A DNA stretch of 6,992 bases from positions 1 to 6,992 of the forward strand of contig JAFKJZ010000496.1 in assembly GCA_017305815.1 (NCBI GenBank), in the 5' to 3' direction. The notes below the pieces were generated by a model, which saw nothing but the letters and a program-made list of their open reading frames with translations, did no database searches and had not been told where the DNA came from. The translations under genes and the position numbers were made by a program. Positions 1 through 4,848 of the stretch are shown here, in pieces. This DNA is from Hyphomicrobiales bacterium. GTDB lineage: Bacteria; Pseudomonadota; Alphaproteobacteria; Rhizobiales; Kaistiaceae. How positions within the stretch are numbered: position 1 is the first letter of the stretch; each line of letters starts with the position of its first letter.

Positions 1-9
1 GCAGACGCG

Positions 10-687
10 TCAGTCGCCGGCTTCGAAATAGGTCCAGGTTCCGTCCGGGGCGATGCCGAGGCGATAGAACATGTAGGCGCCGAAGCTCTTCATCTCCTCA
101 TAGTCGGAGGAGGTGAGGATACGGAACAGCTCGACCATCTGCGGCGCCGTCAGCGCATCGATCGGGTAGCGGGCGAAATAGGGCCAGATATAGGCTTCCT
201 GCGGCGTGCCGACATCGACATGCACATAGCCGGCGTCGAGGATTTCGCTCATGATCGCCAGGATCTCGCGCCCCTCCGGATCGCCGGAAAGCGACTTCAG
301 GAAGGCGATCGGATCCTTGTCCTGGTCTTCGTCGGCGCCGAGATTGGGCGGCGACTTGTTGGCGTCGATGATCGGCTTCAGCTGGTTGATGTCGCCGGTC
401 TTGGCGGCTTCGAGCAGCTTTTCGCGCAGCCGCCGGACCGGCTCCGGCAGCTTGGAAGCGTCATATTCGACGACCGGCAGCGGCTCGTCCGGCGCGACCT
501 TGGCGGCAGGCGCGGCCGGTTTGGTGTCGGCCGGCTCCTCGGCGCCGTCATCCTCCGGATCCGGCGGAATCGTGATGGAGAGCGTCGGCACCGATTTGGT
601 CTCGCCGGCGACGACCGCGTGGGACGCAGTCGTCCCGGCCATCAACATCGCGATCGCAATTCCCGTAACCGTCCAGCGCCCAAGCAT
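10..687 (-). CDS. Exported conserved hypothetical protein, 225 aa
   Basis: I do not recognise a named family. The N-terminus is a plausible Sec signal peptide: Arg at residue 4, a hydrophobic core at about 7-20 and a likely signal peptidase I cut after Ser-His-Ala (residue 24), so the mature protein is probably periplasmic. No lipobox cysteine is present. Residues 41-70 are a Pro/Ala/Asp/Glu-rich linker. Residues 75-225 look folded and mainly helical: a stretch at 88-108 resembles the first helix of an ankyrin-type repeat (Ala-Ala-Lys-Thr-Gly-Asp), and the tail is aromatic-rich and ends Gly-Thr-Trp-Thr-Tyr-Phe-Glu-Ala-Gly-Asp. The ATG start is supported by a strong AGGAG at 694-698 with 6-nt spacing. 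A terminator at 779-811 separates it from the upstream gene, so it is probably transcribed alone from the short region 688-778. The reading frame is secure; the function is unknown. Confidence 0.85.
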   Translation of the reverse strand: MLGRWTVTGIAIAMLMAGTTASHAVVAGETKSVPTLSITIPPDPEDDGAEEPADTKPAAPAAKVAPDEPLPVVEYDASKLPEPVRRLREKLLEAAKTGDINQLKPIIDANKSPPNLGADEDQDKDPIAFLKSLSGDPEGREILAIMSEILDAGYVHVDVGTPQEAYIWPYFARYPIDALTAPQMVELFRILTSSDYEEMKSFGAYMFYRLGIAPDGTWTYFEAGD

Positions 688-778
688 GCGTCTCTCCTAC
701 CTTCGCCCGTCAGTGATATCCGACCGGCTGGAGACGGCCAAGCACCGACGTCTGAAATTCGGCACGGCCGGACAAGCA

Positions 779-811
779 AAAGCCTCGCCGGCGTTTCCGC
801 TGCGAGGCTTT
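779..811 (-). terminator. Rho-independent terminator after the small acidic protein gene
   Basis: An inverted repeat has arms at 779-788 (AAAGCCTCGC) and 802-811, giving a 10-bp perfect stem and a 13-nt loop. Read on the minus strand, the 3' arm ends in a TTTT run (778-781). It lies 30 bp past the stop codon of the minus-strand gene at 841 and upstream of the gene starting at 687, which is where a terminator separating the two would be expected. Confidence 0.75.
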
Positions 812-840
812 GAATGGATCGGCGATGTCGACCGTGCCGG

Positions 841-1089
841 CTACTGGATCGTCCGCTGCAGCGTGAATTCGCCGCGACGGATGCGGTCCGGCAGAGACAC
901 GGCGAGATCCGCGACGGCATCCTCGCCATAGGTGTCGATCAGGTCGGAAAGAGCGGCGAACAGCGCCGCGTGGGCGAGGATATCCGGCTCGATTCCCTCG
1001 GCAATCGCCTCGTCCCAGGCTTCCGTCAGGTAGGCGAGGGCCGCTCGCTTCTGTTCGGCAATCTGGATCTCGTCGGAATCGTGTTCCAT
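841..1089 (-). CDS. Small acidic helical hypothetical protein, 82 aa
   Basis: This is a small protein of unknown function with no cysteines, signal peptide or membrane segment, so it is probably cytosolic. It is rich in Ala, Glu, Asp and Leu and is predicted by eye to be almost wholly alpha-helical: an amphipathic helix around the Ala-Leu-Ala-Tyr-Leu segment, a second through Ile-Glu-Pro-Asp-Ile-Leu-Ala-His-Ala-Ala-Leu, then a conserved-looking Tyr-Gly-Glu-Asp-Ala-Val-Ala-Asp-Leu stretch and a basic end (Arg-Ile-Arg-Arg-Gly-Glu-Phe). The family looks to me like one kept in Hyphomicrobiales, but I cannot name it. Two ATG codons are possible: 1113 (90 aa), whose nearest purine-rich stretch is about 20 nt away, and 1089 (82 aa), with an AGG at 8-nt spacing. 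I prefer 1089 and am only moderately sure. A strong terminator (779-811) follows. Confidence 0.75.
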   Translation of the reverse strand: MEHDSDEIQIAEQKRAALAYLTEAWDEAIAEGIEPDILAHAALFAALSDLIDTYGEDAVADLAVSLPDRIRRGEFTLQRTIQ

Positions 1090-1113
1090 GGGGTCGCCTG
1101 CTTTCCGCAACAT

Positions 1114-1237
1114 GAATGGGCAGAAATCGAATCGCCCTCATCCTCAAGGTAGCACGCGCGGCGGCCGGCGGGCCGAGATCCTGAAGGGGAGGTTAAGATC
1201 TAGATAACAATTCGATGCAACTGGTTAACACGCGCAA
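1114..1237 (-). promoter_or_regulatory. AT-rich upstream region with CtrA-like and GANTC sites
   Basis: This intergenic stretch lies upstream of the small acidic protein gene and just past the end of the TIGR02301 gene. Its part at about 1190-1235 is much more AT-rich than anything nearby. On the minus strand it holds TTAACCAGTT (1219-1228), then TTAT-N7-TTAACC (1191-1207), one mismatch from the alphaproteobacterial CtrA consensus TTAA-N7-TTAA, and a CcrM-type GANTC site (1129-1133). I cannot fix a -35/-10 pair; TTAACC-N16-TATCTA is a weak candidate. Function as a promoter is inferred from position and composition. Confidence 0.4.
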
Positions 1238-1699
1238 TCAGCGGCCATAGCGCGCCGTGATGTCGCGGGTCAGCTTCTTGCCCTCGAGAAGGTATCGTTC
1301 GATCGCGGTCAGCGCCGCAGGCGTGCAGGTCCGGTAGACCGTCGCGAAGCTGGAGAAGCCGAGGTTGAACTGCGCTACGATGCGGGCCCGCCGCTCCGGC
1401 GTCGGGTCCTCGGCGGCCAGGATCTGGTCCATCTGGTCGCGCCAGACGCTCGGCTCCTCGGCGCCGCAGAGCGGCCGCAGGTAGTGCAGGGCGCCGAGGA
1501 TTTCGGCCAGCCGCTGCAATTGCTGCTCATAGGGTGGGTCCGCTGCGCCGGCGCCGGTGCCTGTCGCGGCCCCCGCGCCCGCGACCGGGCTGGAGCCGGC
1601 GTTGCCGTCGGCGGCGAAGGCCGGCGAACCGGCGAGGCCGAGCAGCAGCGCCAGCGCGATCGCGGTCGATCGTCCGAATTGATGCCCTGGCCTGATCAC
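1238..1699 (-). CDS. TIGR02301 / DUF2385 family exported protein, 153 aa
   Basis: This is a member of the alphaproteobacterial TIGR02301 (DUF2385) family, whose biochemical role is unknown. Residues 1-29 form a signal peptide with a Leu/Ala core and a cut site Ala-Phe-Ala at 27-29. Residues 31-55 are a Gly/Ala-rich linker. The conserved domain (about 56-150) shows the family pattern: Leu-Arg-Pro-Leu-Cys-Gly at 74-79, Trp-Arg-Asp-Gln-Met at 86-90, Phe-Asn-x-Gly-Phe at 111-115, Tyr-Arg-Thr-Cys-Thr at 122-126 and Tyr-Leu-Leu-Glu-Gly at 136-140. The two cysteines (78 and 125) are the only ones and, in the periplasm, could form a disulfide. The start is GTG, preceded by AGGACGGGC, an acceptable ribosome site. 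It lies 89 bp downstream of the Nudix gene on the same strand and may share its transcript. The family call is firm; the role is not known. Confidence 0.9.
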   Translation of the reverse strand: MIRPGHQFGRSTAIALALLLGLAGSPAFAADGNAGSSPVAGAGAATGTGAGAADPPYEQQLQRLAEILGALHYLRPLCGAEEPSVWRDQMDQILAAEDPTPERRARIVAQFNLGFSSFATVYRTCTPAALTAIERYLLEGKKLTRDITARYGR

Positions 1700-1788
1700 G
1701 CCCGTCCTGTCTGCTCGAACCCGAGGTCGGCGGGATCATGATGGGCCGCGCGTCGGCCCGCAAGGTGAAGCGGCGTCGCGGCCGAACT

Positions 1789-2235
1789 TTACGACCGGGT
1801 GACCGGGGCGGAGCGGGAAACGACCGTCTTCAGCCCCGGCGTCGTGACGAGGCCGTCGATCTCGGCGAGGGTGAACCAGGCACAGGCGGCCGCGTCGGAT
1901 GCGGCGACCGGGAGACCCTCGGCCTTGGCCGTGAAGGTGATGATGACGAAATGGCCGCGAACCGTGCCGTCCTCGGCGCGGTCGATCGCGTCGAGCGCGT
2001 CGACCAGTCGCGGCGATCCGATGGCGAGGCCGGTTTCCTCCATCAGCTCGCGTGCGGCTGCTGCGGCCAGCGTCTCGCCGCGCTCGACCCGGCCACCGGG
2101 GAGGGACCAGGCGCCCCGCCACGGATCTTGACTACGCTGGATCAGCAGAACCTTGCCGTCGCGCCAGACGGCGACGCTGACGCCGAGCACGGGGGCCTTC
2201 GGCGCCGGTTCAGGCGGAGCGGGCGAGGGGGACAT
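1789..2235 (-). CDS. Nudix hydrolase, 148 aa
   Basis: This enzyme hydrolyses a nucleoside diphosphate linked to another moiety; the actual substrate (ADP-ribose, an oxidised nucleotide, another sugar nucleotide) cannot be read from sequence. The Nudix box is complete at residues 48-70: Gly48-x5-Glu54-x7-Arg62-Glu63-Leu-x-Glu66-Glu67-x-Gly69-Leu70, with the metal-binding glutamates intact. It is preceded by the usual Trp-Ser-Leu-Pro-Gly-Gly turn and an Asp-Pro-Trp-Arg-Gly segment. The first 15 residues are Pro/Ala-rich and probably disordered. The chosen ATG overlaps the end of the upstream 139-aa gene by 26 bp, a sign of translational coupling. An in-frame ATG at 2301 would add 22 low-complexity residues and raise the overlap to 92 bp. 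That start has an AAGG at 7 nt, so it is not excluded. The protein is cytosolic. Confidence 0.92.
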   Translation of the reverse strand: MSPSPAPPEPAPKAPVLGVSVAVWRDGKVLLIQRSQDPWRGAWSLPGGRVERGETLAAAAARELMEETGLAIGSPRLVDALDAIDRAEDGTVRGHFVIITFTAKAEGLPVAASDAAACAWFTLAEIDGLVTTPGLKTVVSRSAPVTRS

Positions 2236-2629
2236 GGGGTTCGTCCGGGGCGACGTGTTCGGTTCGGGTCTCTTCCGGTGGGGCGGAACGGGCGATGGCA
2301 TCGCGGGCCTTGGCGATCACGGGCCGGATCTCGGACCTGGCCAGTGCGGCGATCGGCCAGAGCAGGTCGAGCTTGCCGGCACGCACGGCTTCGCGCACGG
2401 CGTCCTGCGCCGAGGAGGCCTGGCGATCGATCTCGCTGGCCAGCCGGTCGAGCCGGACGCGGTCGCGGTGGCCGGCGGCGCTGGCGAGCGCCTGCCGACG
2501 GTGCTCCGGTCGCCAGGCCAGAGCGCTGTCGACGAGGTCGAGCCGGTGCGGCAATGTCTCAAGAAGCAGCGCCAGGTCCTCGGCGTGATTCAGGAAATTG
2601 CTTTCCGGCAAGGCCGGCCCGAACTGCAT
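2210..2629 (-). CDS. Hypothetical protein upstream of the Nudix gene, 139 aa
   Basis: I do not recognise the family. The protein is soluble, without signal peptide, membrane segment or cysteine, and is strongly helical. Residues 10-40 are rich in Leu and acidic residues (His-Ala-Glu-Asp-Leu-Ala-Leu-Leu-Leu), and 50-75 alternate Arg/Asp with Leu in a pattern that could form a coiled coil. Residues 83-112 contain a Leu-Trp-Pro-Ile-Ala-Ala-Leu-Ala segment followed by Arg/Lys-rich helix. The last ~25 residues are Pro/Glu-rich and probably disordered; they overlap the Nudix start. I chose the ATG at 2629 because GGGAG (2637-2641) sits 7 nt before it; an earlier ATG at 2671 would add 14 Arg-rich residues. 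It is likely the first gene of the minus-strand unit that continues with the Nudix and TIGR02301 genes. Codon use matches its neighbours, so I believe it is real. Confidence 0.75.
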   Translation of the reverse strand: MQFGPALPESNFLNHAEDLALLLETLPHRLDLVDSALAWRPEHRRQALASAAGHRDRVRLDRLASEIDRQASSAQDAVREAVRAGKLDLLWPIAALARSEIRPVIAKARDAIARSAPPEETRTEHVAPDEPHVPLARSA

Positions 2630-2769
2630 GCGACGTCTCCCAGGATGCGGTGCCGACAGGCGGCATCGCAAATACGCGGCGAGATGGTGATAGGATGGCG
2701 ATCGTTACCGGCGCTTCCTTACGAAGTCTTTACCAAAATGGCGCGGCGGCCCGAGTTGGAGCAAAATGC
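2630..2769. promoter_or_regulatory. Divergent intergenic region between the Nudix unit and SRAP
   Basis: These 140 bp must hold the promoters of both the minus-strand unit starting at 2629 and the plus-strand SRAP gene starting at 2770. The stretch 2675-2740 is moderately AT-rich. I searched by eye for the alphaproteobacterial LexA box (GTTC-N7-GTTC or its inverse) and found none, so SOS control of SRAP is not supported here despite the family name. No -35/-10 pair stands out on either strand. Confidence 0.4.
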
Positions 2770-3519
2770 ATGTGTGGACGCTATGCGCTGGCGGTGCAGC
2801 CCGAGGACGTCGAGGCCGAATTCTCGATGATCCGCATCGAGTGGTTTCCGCCGCGCTACAACATAGCGCCGACGCAGCCCATCCTGATCGTGCGGGCCGA
2901 GCGCGGCGAGCGGCGGCCGGCGCTGGTGCGCTGGGGGCTGATCCCGTCCTGGACCAAGGACCTCGCGGCCATGCCGCTCCTGTTCAATGCGCGCTCGGAA
3001 TCGGCCGCCGAAAAGCCGGCCTTCCGCGGGCCCTACCGCCATCGCCGCTGCCTGATCCCGGCGACCGGCTTCTATGAATGGCAGAAGGGCGCGAATGGCA
3101 GGAAGCAGCCCTTCTACCTGCAGCCGGCCAGCGGGGGCGTCATCGCCTTCGCCGGGCTTTGGGACGAGTGGGCGGACGACAAGGGCAATGTCATCGACAC
3201 GGCGACGATCCTGACCACGGCGGCCAATCGCGAACTGGCGCCGATCCACGAACGCATGCCGGTCGTGGTCCCGCACGCGCAATATGATCTCTGGCTGGGC
3301 CTCGACGTCGATCGCGGCGCCAAAGCCGGGCAGGTCCTGCTGCCGCCGCCGGACGGAACGTTCGAGGCGATTCCGATCGGCGCGGCGGTCAACAGTTTCC
3401 GCAATGACGAGCCGGCCATCCAGGCGCGCGTCGAGCCGGTGGCGGAGGCGCCGCCGAAGCCGCCGCGTTCGCGCAAGCCGGAGCCTCCCGACGACAAGGA
3501 CCAGCTGAAGCTGCTCTGA
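2770..3519 (+). CDS. SOS response-associated peptidase (SRAP, YedK/HMCES family), 249 aa
   Basis: The family protects abasic sites in single-stranded DNA by forming a thiazolidine crosslink through the N-terminal cysteine exposed after Met removal. All key elements are present: Met-Cys2-Gly-Arg-Tyr at the N-terminus, Tyr-Asn-Ile-Ala-Pro-Thr at 30-35, Trp-Gly-Leu-Ile-Pro-Ser-Trp at 55-61, Asn73 in Asn-Ala-Arg-Ser-Glu, Glu103 in Gly-Phe-Tyr-Glu-Trp, and His160 in Ile-His-Glu-Arg-Met-Pro. The start is fixed by the need for Cys at position 2 and by GGAG at 2758-2761, 8 nt upstream. An ATG four bases earlier is in another frame. The frame stays open far upstream, but that part is not SRAP. Compared with E. 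coli YedK (about 222 residues), it has an extra tail at about 222-249 rich in Pro, Lys, Arg and Asp, ending Gln-Leu-Lys-Leu-Leu, which resembles a sliding-clamp-binding peptide. The LysE gene follows after 108 bp on the same strand. Confidence 0.96.
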   Translation: MCGRYALAVQPEDVEAEFSMIRIEWFPPRYNIAPTQPILIVRAERGERRPALVRWGLIPSWTKDLAAMPLLFNARSESAAEKPAFRGPYRHRRCLIPATGFYEWQKGANGRKQPFYLQPASGGVIAFAGLWDEWADDKGNVIDTATILTTAANRELAPIHERMPVVVPHAQYDLWLGLDVDRGAKAGQVLLPPPDGTFEAIPIGAAVNSFRNDEPAIQARVEPVAEAPPKPPRSRKPEPPDDKDQLKLL

Positions 3520-3523
3520 GCAG

Positions 3524-3537
3524 TGTCGCGCGCGACA
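3524..3537. repeat. 14-bp perfect palindrome after SRAP
   Basis: TGTCGCGCGCGACA is a perfect inverted repeat starting 5 bp past the SRAP stop codon and about 90 bp before the LysE gene. It has no loop and no following T run, so it is not a standard intrinsic terminator. It could be a dimeric repressor site for LysE or a chance GC-rich palindrome. Confidence 0.35.
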
Positions 3538-3627
3538 TTCCATCCGGCAAACGAGGGTGACGGCGGCGCGATCGTCGCCTAATGCTCTCGCCGATGTCCA
3601 TCTCCTGCCGATTTTCCGGATATTTCC

Positions 3628-4248
3628 ATGACTGAATTGCTGCGGCCCGCGATCGAGGGGTTTCTCCTCGGCGCCAGCCTGATCGTCGCCATCGGCGCGC
3701 AGAACGCCTTCGTGCTTCGGCAGGGACTGGTACGGCGCCATGTCTTTCCGATCGCCACCTTCTGTTTCCTGGCCGACGCGCTGCTGATCGCCGCCGGCGT
3801 CGGCGGCCTCGGTTCGCTGGTGCAGGCGATGCCCCGCGTTCTGTTCGTGGTGACGCTCGCCGGTGCGGCTTTCCTGTTCGCCTATGGCGCGATGGCGATC
3901 CGCCGAGCCTTCCATACGGCAGGGCTTTCGGCGACGGGGGCGGCGGAAACGCGGCTCGGTCCGGCGCTCGCGACCGTCGCCGCGCTCACCTTTCTCAACC
4001 CGCATGTCTATCTCGATACGGTGGTGCTGCTCGGATCACTCTCGGCCCGGCATGCGGGCGAGGCGCGGCTTGCCTTCGCGCTCGGCGCGATGACGGCGTC
4101 CGGCGCGTGGTTCTATGCGCTCGGTTACGGCGCTCGGTTGCTCGCGCCGCTGTTCGCCCGTCCGGTCGCCTGGCAGGCGCTCGACATCTTGATCGGCGTG
4201 GTGATGTTCTCGATCGCGGCGTCGCTGCTCTGGCAGGCCTTCGCCTAA
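3628..4248 (+). CDS. LysE/ArgO-family amino-acid exporter, 206 aa
   Basis: This is an inner-membrane exporter of the LysE superfamily, closest in its motifs to the lysine/arginine exporters LysE and ArgO; the exact substrate is inferred. Six hydrophobic segments fit the family topology, at about 8-28, 41-62, 70-91, 113-135, 148-168 and 182-204. The hallmark motif Gly-Ala-Gln-Asn-Ala-Phe-Val-Leu-Arg-Gln-Gly lies at 23-33 at the end of the first segment, and the ArgO-like Phe-Leu-Asn-Pro-His-Val-Tyr-Leu-Asp at 122-130 starts the post-loop half. Length is normal for the family. The ATG has only a weak ribosome site (CCGGA about 8 nt away). A LysG/ArgP-type LysR regulator usually found diverging from such genes is absent; the gene follows SRAP on the same strand, with a perfect palindrome in between. 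It may have its own promoter or be read through from SRAP. Confidence 0.93.
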   Translation: MTELLRPAIEGFLLGASLIVAIGAQNAFVLRQGLVRRHVFPIATFCFLADALLIAAGVGGLGSLVQAMPRVLFVVTLAGAAFLFAYGAMAIRRAFHTAGLSATGAAETRLGPALATVAALTFLNPHVYLDTVVLLGSLSARHAGEARLAFALGAMTASGAWFYALGYGARLLAPLFARPVAWQALDILIGVVMFSIAASLLWQAFA

Positions 4249-4257
4249 GGCGAGCCT

Positions 4258-4277
4258 GTCGGCGCGGCGGAGCCGAC
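4258..4277 (+). terminator. Possible weak terminator hairpin after the LysE gene
   Basis: A 6-bp stem (GTCGGC / GCCGAC) with an 8-nt loop begins 9 bp past the LysE stop codon. A smaller hairpin spans the stop codon itself (4241-4253, TCGCC-TAA-GGCGA). Neither has a T run, so intrinsic termination is doubtful. The rest of the gap up to 4426 contains only further GC-rich hairpins (4385-4406, 7-bp stem; 4414-4429, 6-bp stem covering the stop codon of the opposite-strand gene) and no convincing gene. Confidence 0.25.
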
Positions 4278-4426
4278 CGCGTCATCCGGACGCGGCAGCC
4301 AATGCCTGCCGACGGCCCACGCCACCGTTCCGCCAGGCCGCGACGCGGGCAAGCTGGCGGCGACAGGGGTTCGCGGACCCGATCATCCGGCCCGGGGGAG
4401 CCGGATCGCGGATTGACGCCTCTGCG

Positions 4427-4612
4427 TCAGTCCCGATCGCTCGGGGGCAGCGCGGCCTGCATCTGCGGCTGCTTCTGCTGCTCGAGCTTCTTCTTCTGCA
4501 GGATCGCGGCGACGATCTCGGGGTTGCCGAGCTCGCCATACTTGGCCTGCAGGTCCTGCTCCTGGTCGCGTTGCGCCTTGGATCGGAAGGGGGGGTGCTT
4601 CACAATGGTCAT
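4427..4612 (-). CDS. Small Lys/Gln-rich hypothetical protein, 61 aa
   Basis: I do not recognise the family. The codons strongly suggest a real gene: all but about five of the 61 end in G or C in this frame, while it lies alone between two plus-strand genes. The protein is soluble, has no cysteine or hydrophobic segment, and is highly charged. Residues 10-24 (Arg-Ser-Lys-Ala-Gln-Arg-Asp-Gln-Glu-Gln-Asp-Leu) and 31-52 look like two helices joined by Tyr-Gly-Glu-Leu-Gly-Asn-Pro; the second is a run of Ile-Leu-Gln-Lys-Lys-Lys-Leu-Glu-Gln-Gln that could form a short coiled coil or bind nucleic acid. The end (Pro-Pro-Ser-Asp-Arg-Asp) is probably disordered. The ATG has only a weak purine-rich site (GAGA). 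It faces the LysE gene tail to tail and diverges from the DUF1499 gene. Such a size is easily missed by gene callers. Confidence 0.65.
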   Translation of the reverse strand: MTIVKHPPFRSKAQRDQEQDLQAKYGELGNPEIVAAILQKKKLEQQKQPQMQAALPPSDRD

Positions 4613-4848
4613 GACAGTCTCGAACTCTTGTACGTTTCCATCGGTTCCTCTGCCGATCTTGCGCCGGCTGGCATCCGAGGGCTGCGCGTATGAAATTCCA
4701 TTATGGCGGATTCGTGGTTTATGAACTGGTTAAAGAATCACGGCTGAGGACAAGGATTGTTACAGGAGATTAAAGGTGGGAATGCCGGTCGGCTGCGCTA
4801 GACTGGCCATCCTGGTTCTCCGAAACAGCGTGGCCGTGGAGGGACAAC
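4613..4848. promoter_or_regulatory. Divergent AT-rich region between the 61-aa and DUF1499 genes
   Basis: This 236-bp gap separates two divergent genes. Its middle (about 4684-4776) is markedly AT-rich for this genome. It holds TTAT-N7-TTAA at 4719-4733, one mismatch from the CtrA consensus, two CcrM-type GANTC sites (4709-4713 and 4735-4739), and the 10-mer TTAACCAGTT on the minus strand (4724-4733), also found at 1219-1228. A minus-strand CATAAT (4700-4705) could be a -10 for the 61-aa gene, and TAGACT (4799-4804) a -10 for the DUF1499 gene, but neither has a good -35. GGAGGG at 4838-4843 is the strong ribosome site of the DUF1499 gene. Confidence 0.45.

Noticed and set aside
1743..1759. 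Hairpin GGGCCG/CGGCCC between the Nudix and TIGR02301 genes
   Set aside because: A 6-bp stem with a 5-nt loop and no T run; too weak to argue that the two genes are transcribed separately.
2705..2734. Three TTAC repeats ahead of SRAP
   Set aside because: Spacings of 14 and 11 bp are irregular and the units are only four bases, so chance is sufficient.
1738..2769. Open frame running into SRAP that would make a 593-aa protein
   Set aside because: The upstream 344 codons are Arg/Gly-rich, antisense to the Nudix and 139-aa genes and match no fold. SRAP chemistry needs Cys at position 2, which fixes the start at 2770.
2630..2769. LexA/SOS box ahead of SRAP
   Set aside because: No GTTC-N7-GTTC or GAAC-N7-GAAC pattern is present on either strand; the family name alone does not show SOS control.
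2719..4005. 428-codon open frame on the minus strand across SRAP and LysE
   Set aside because: It is antisense to two clearly recognised genes and its product is Arg-rich, as expected of the mirror frame of high-GC coding DNA.
4690..4773. 27-codon frame (ATG to TAA) with GAGGG 8 nt upstream
   Set aside because: The ribosome site is good, but most third positions are A or T, unlike every real gene here, and the frame lies in the AT-rich regulatory patch. A leader peptide is not excluded but is unsupported.
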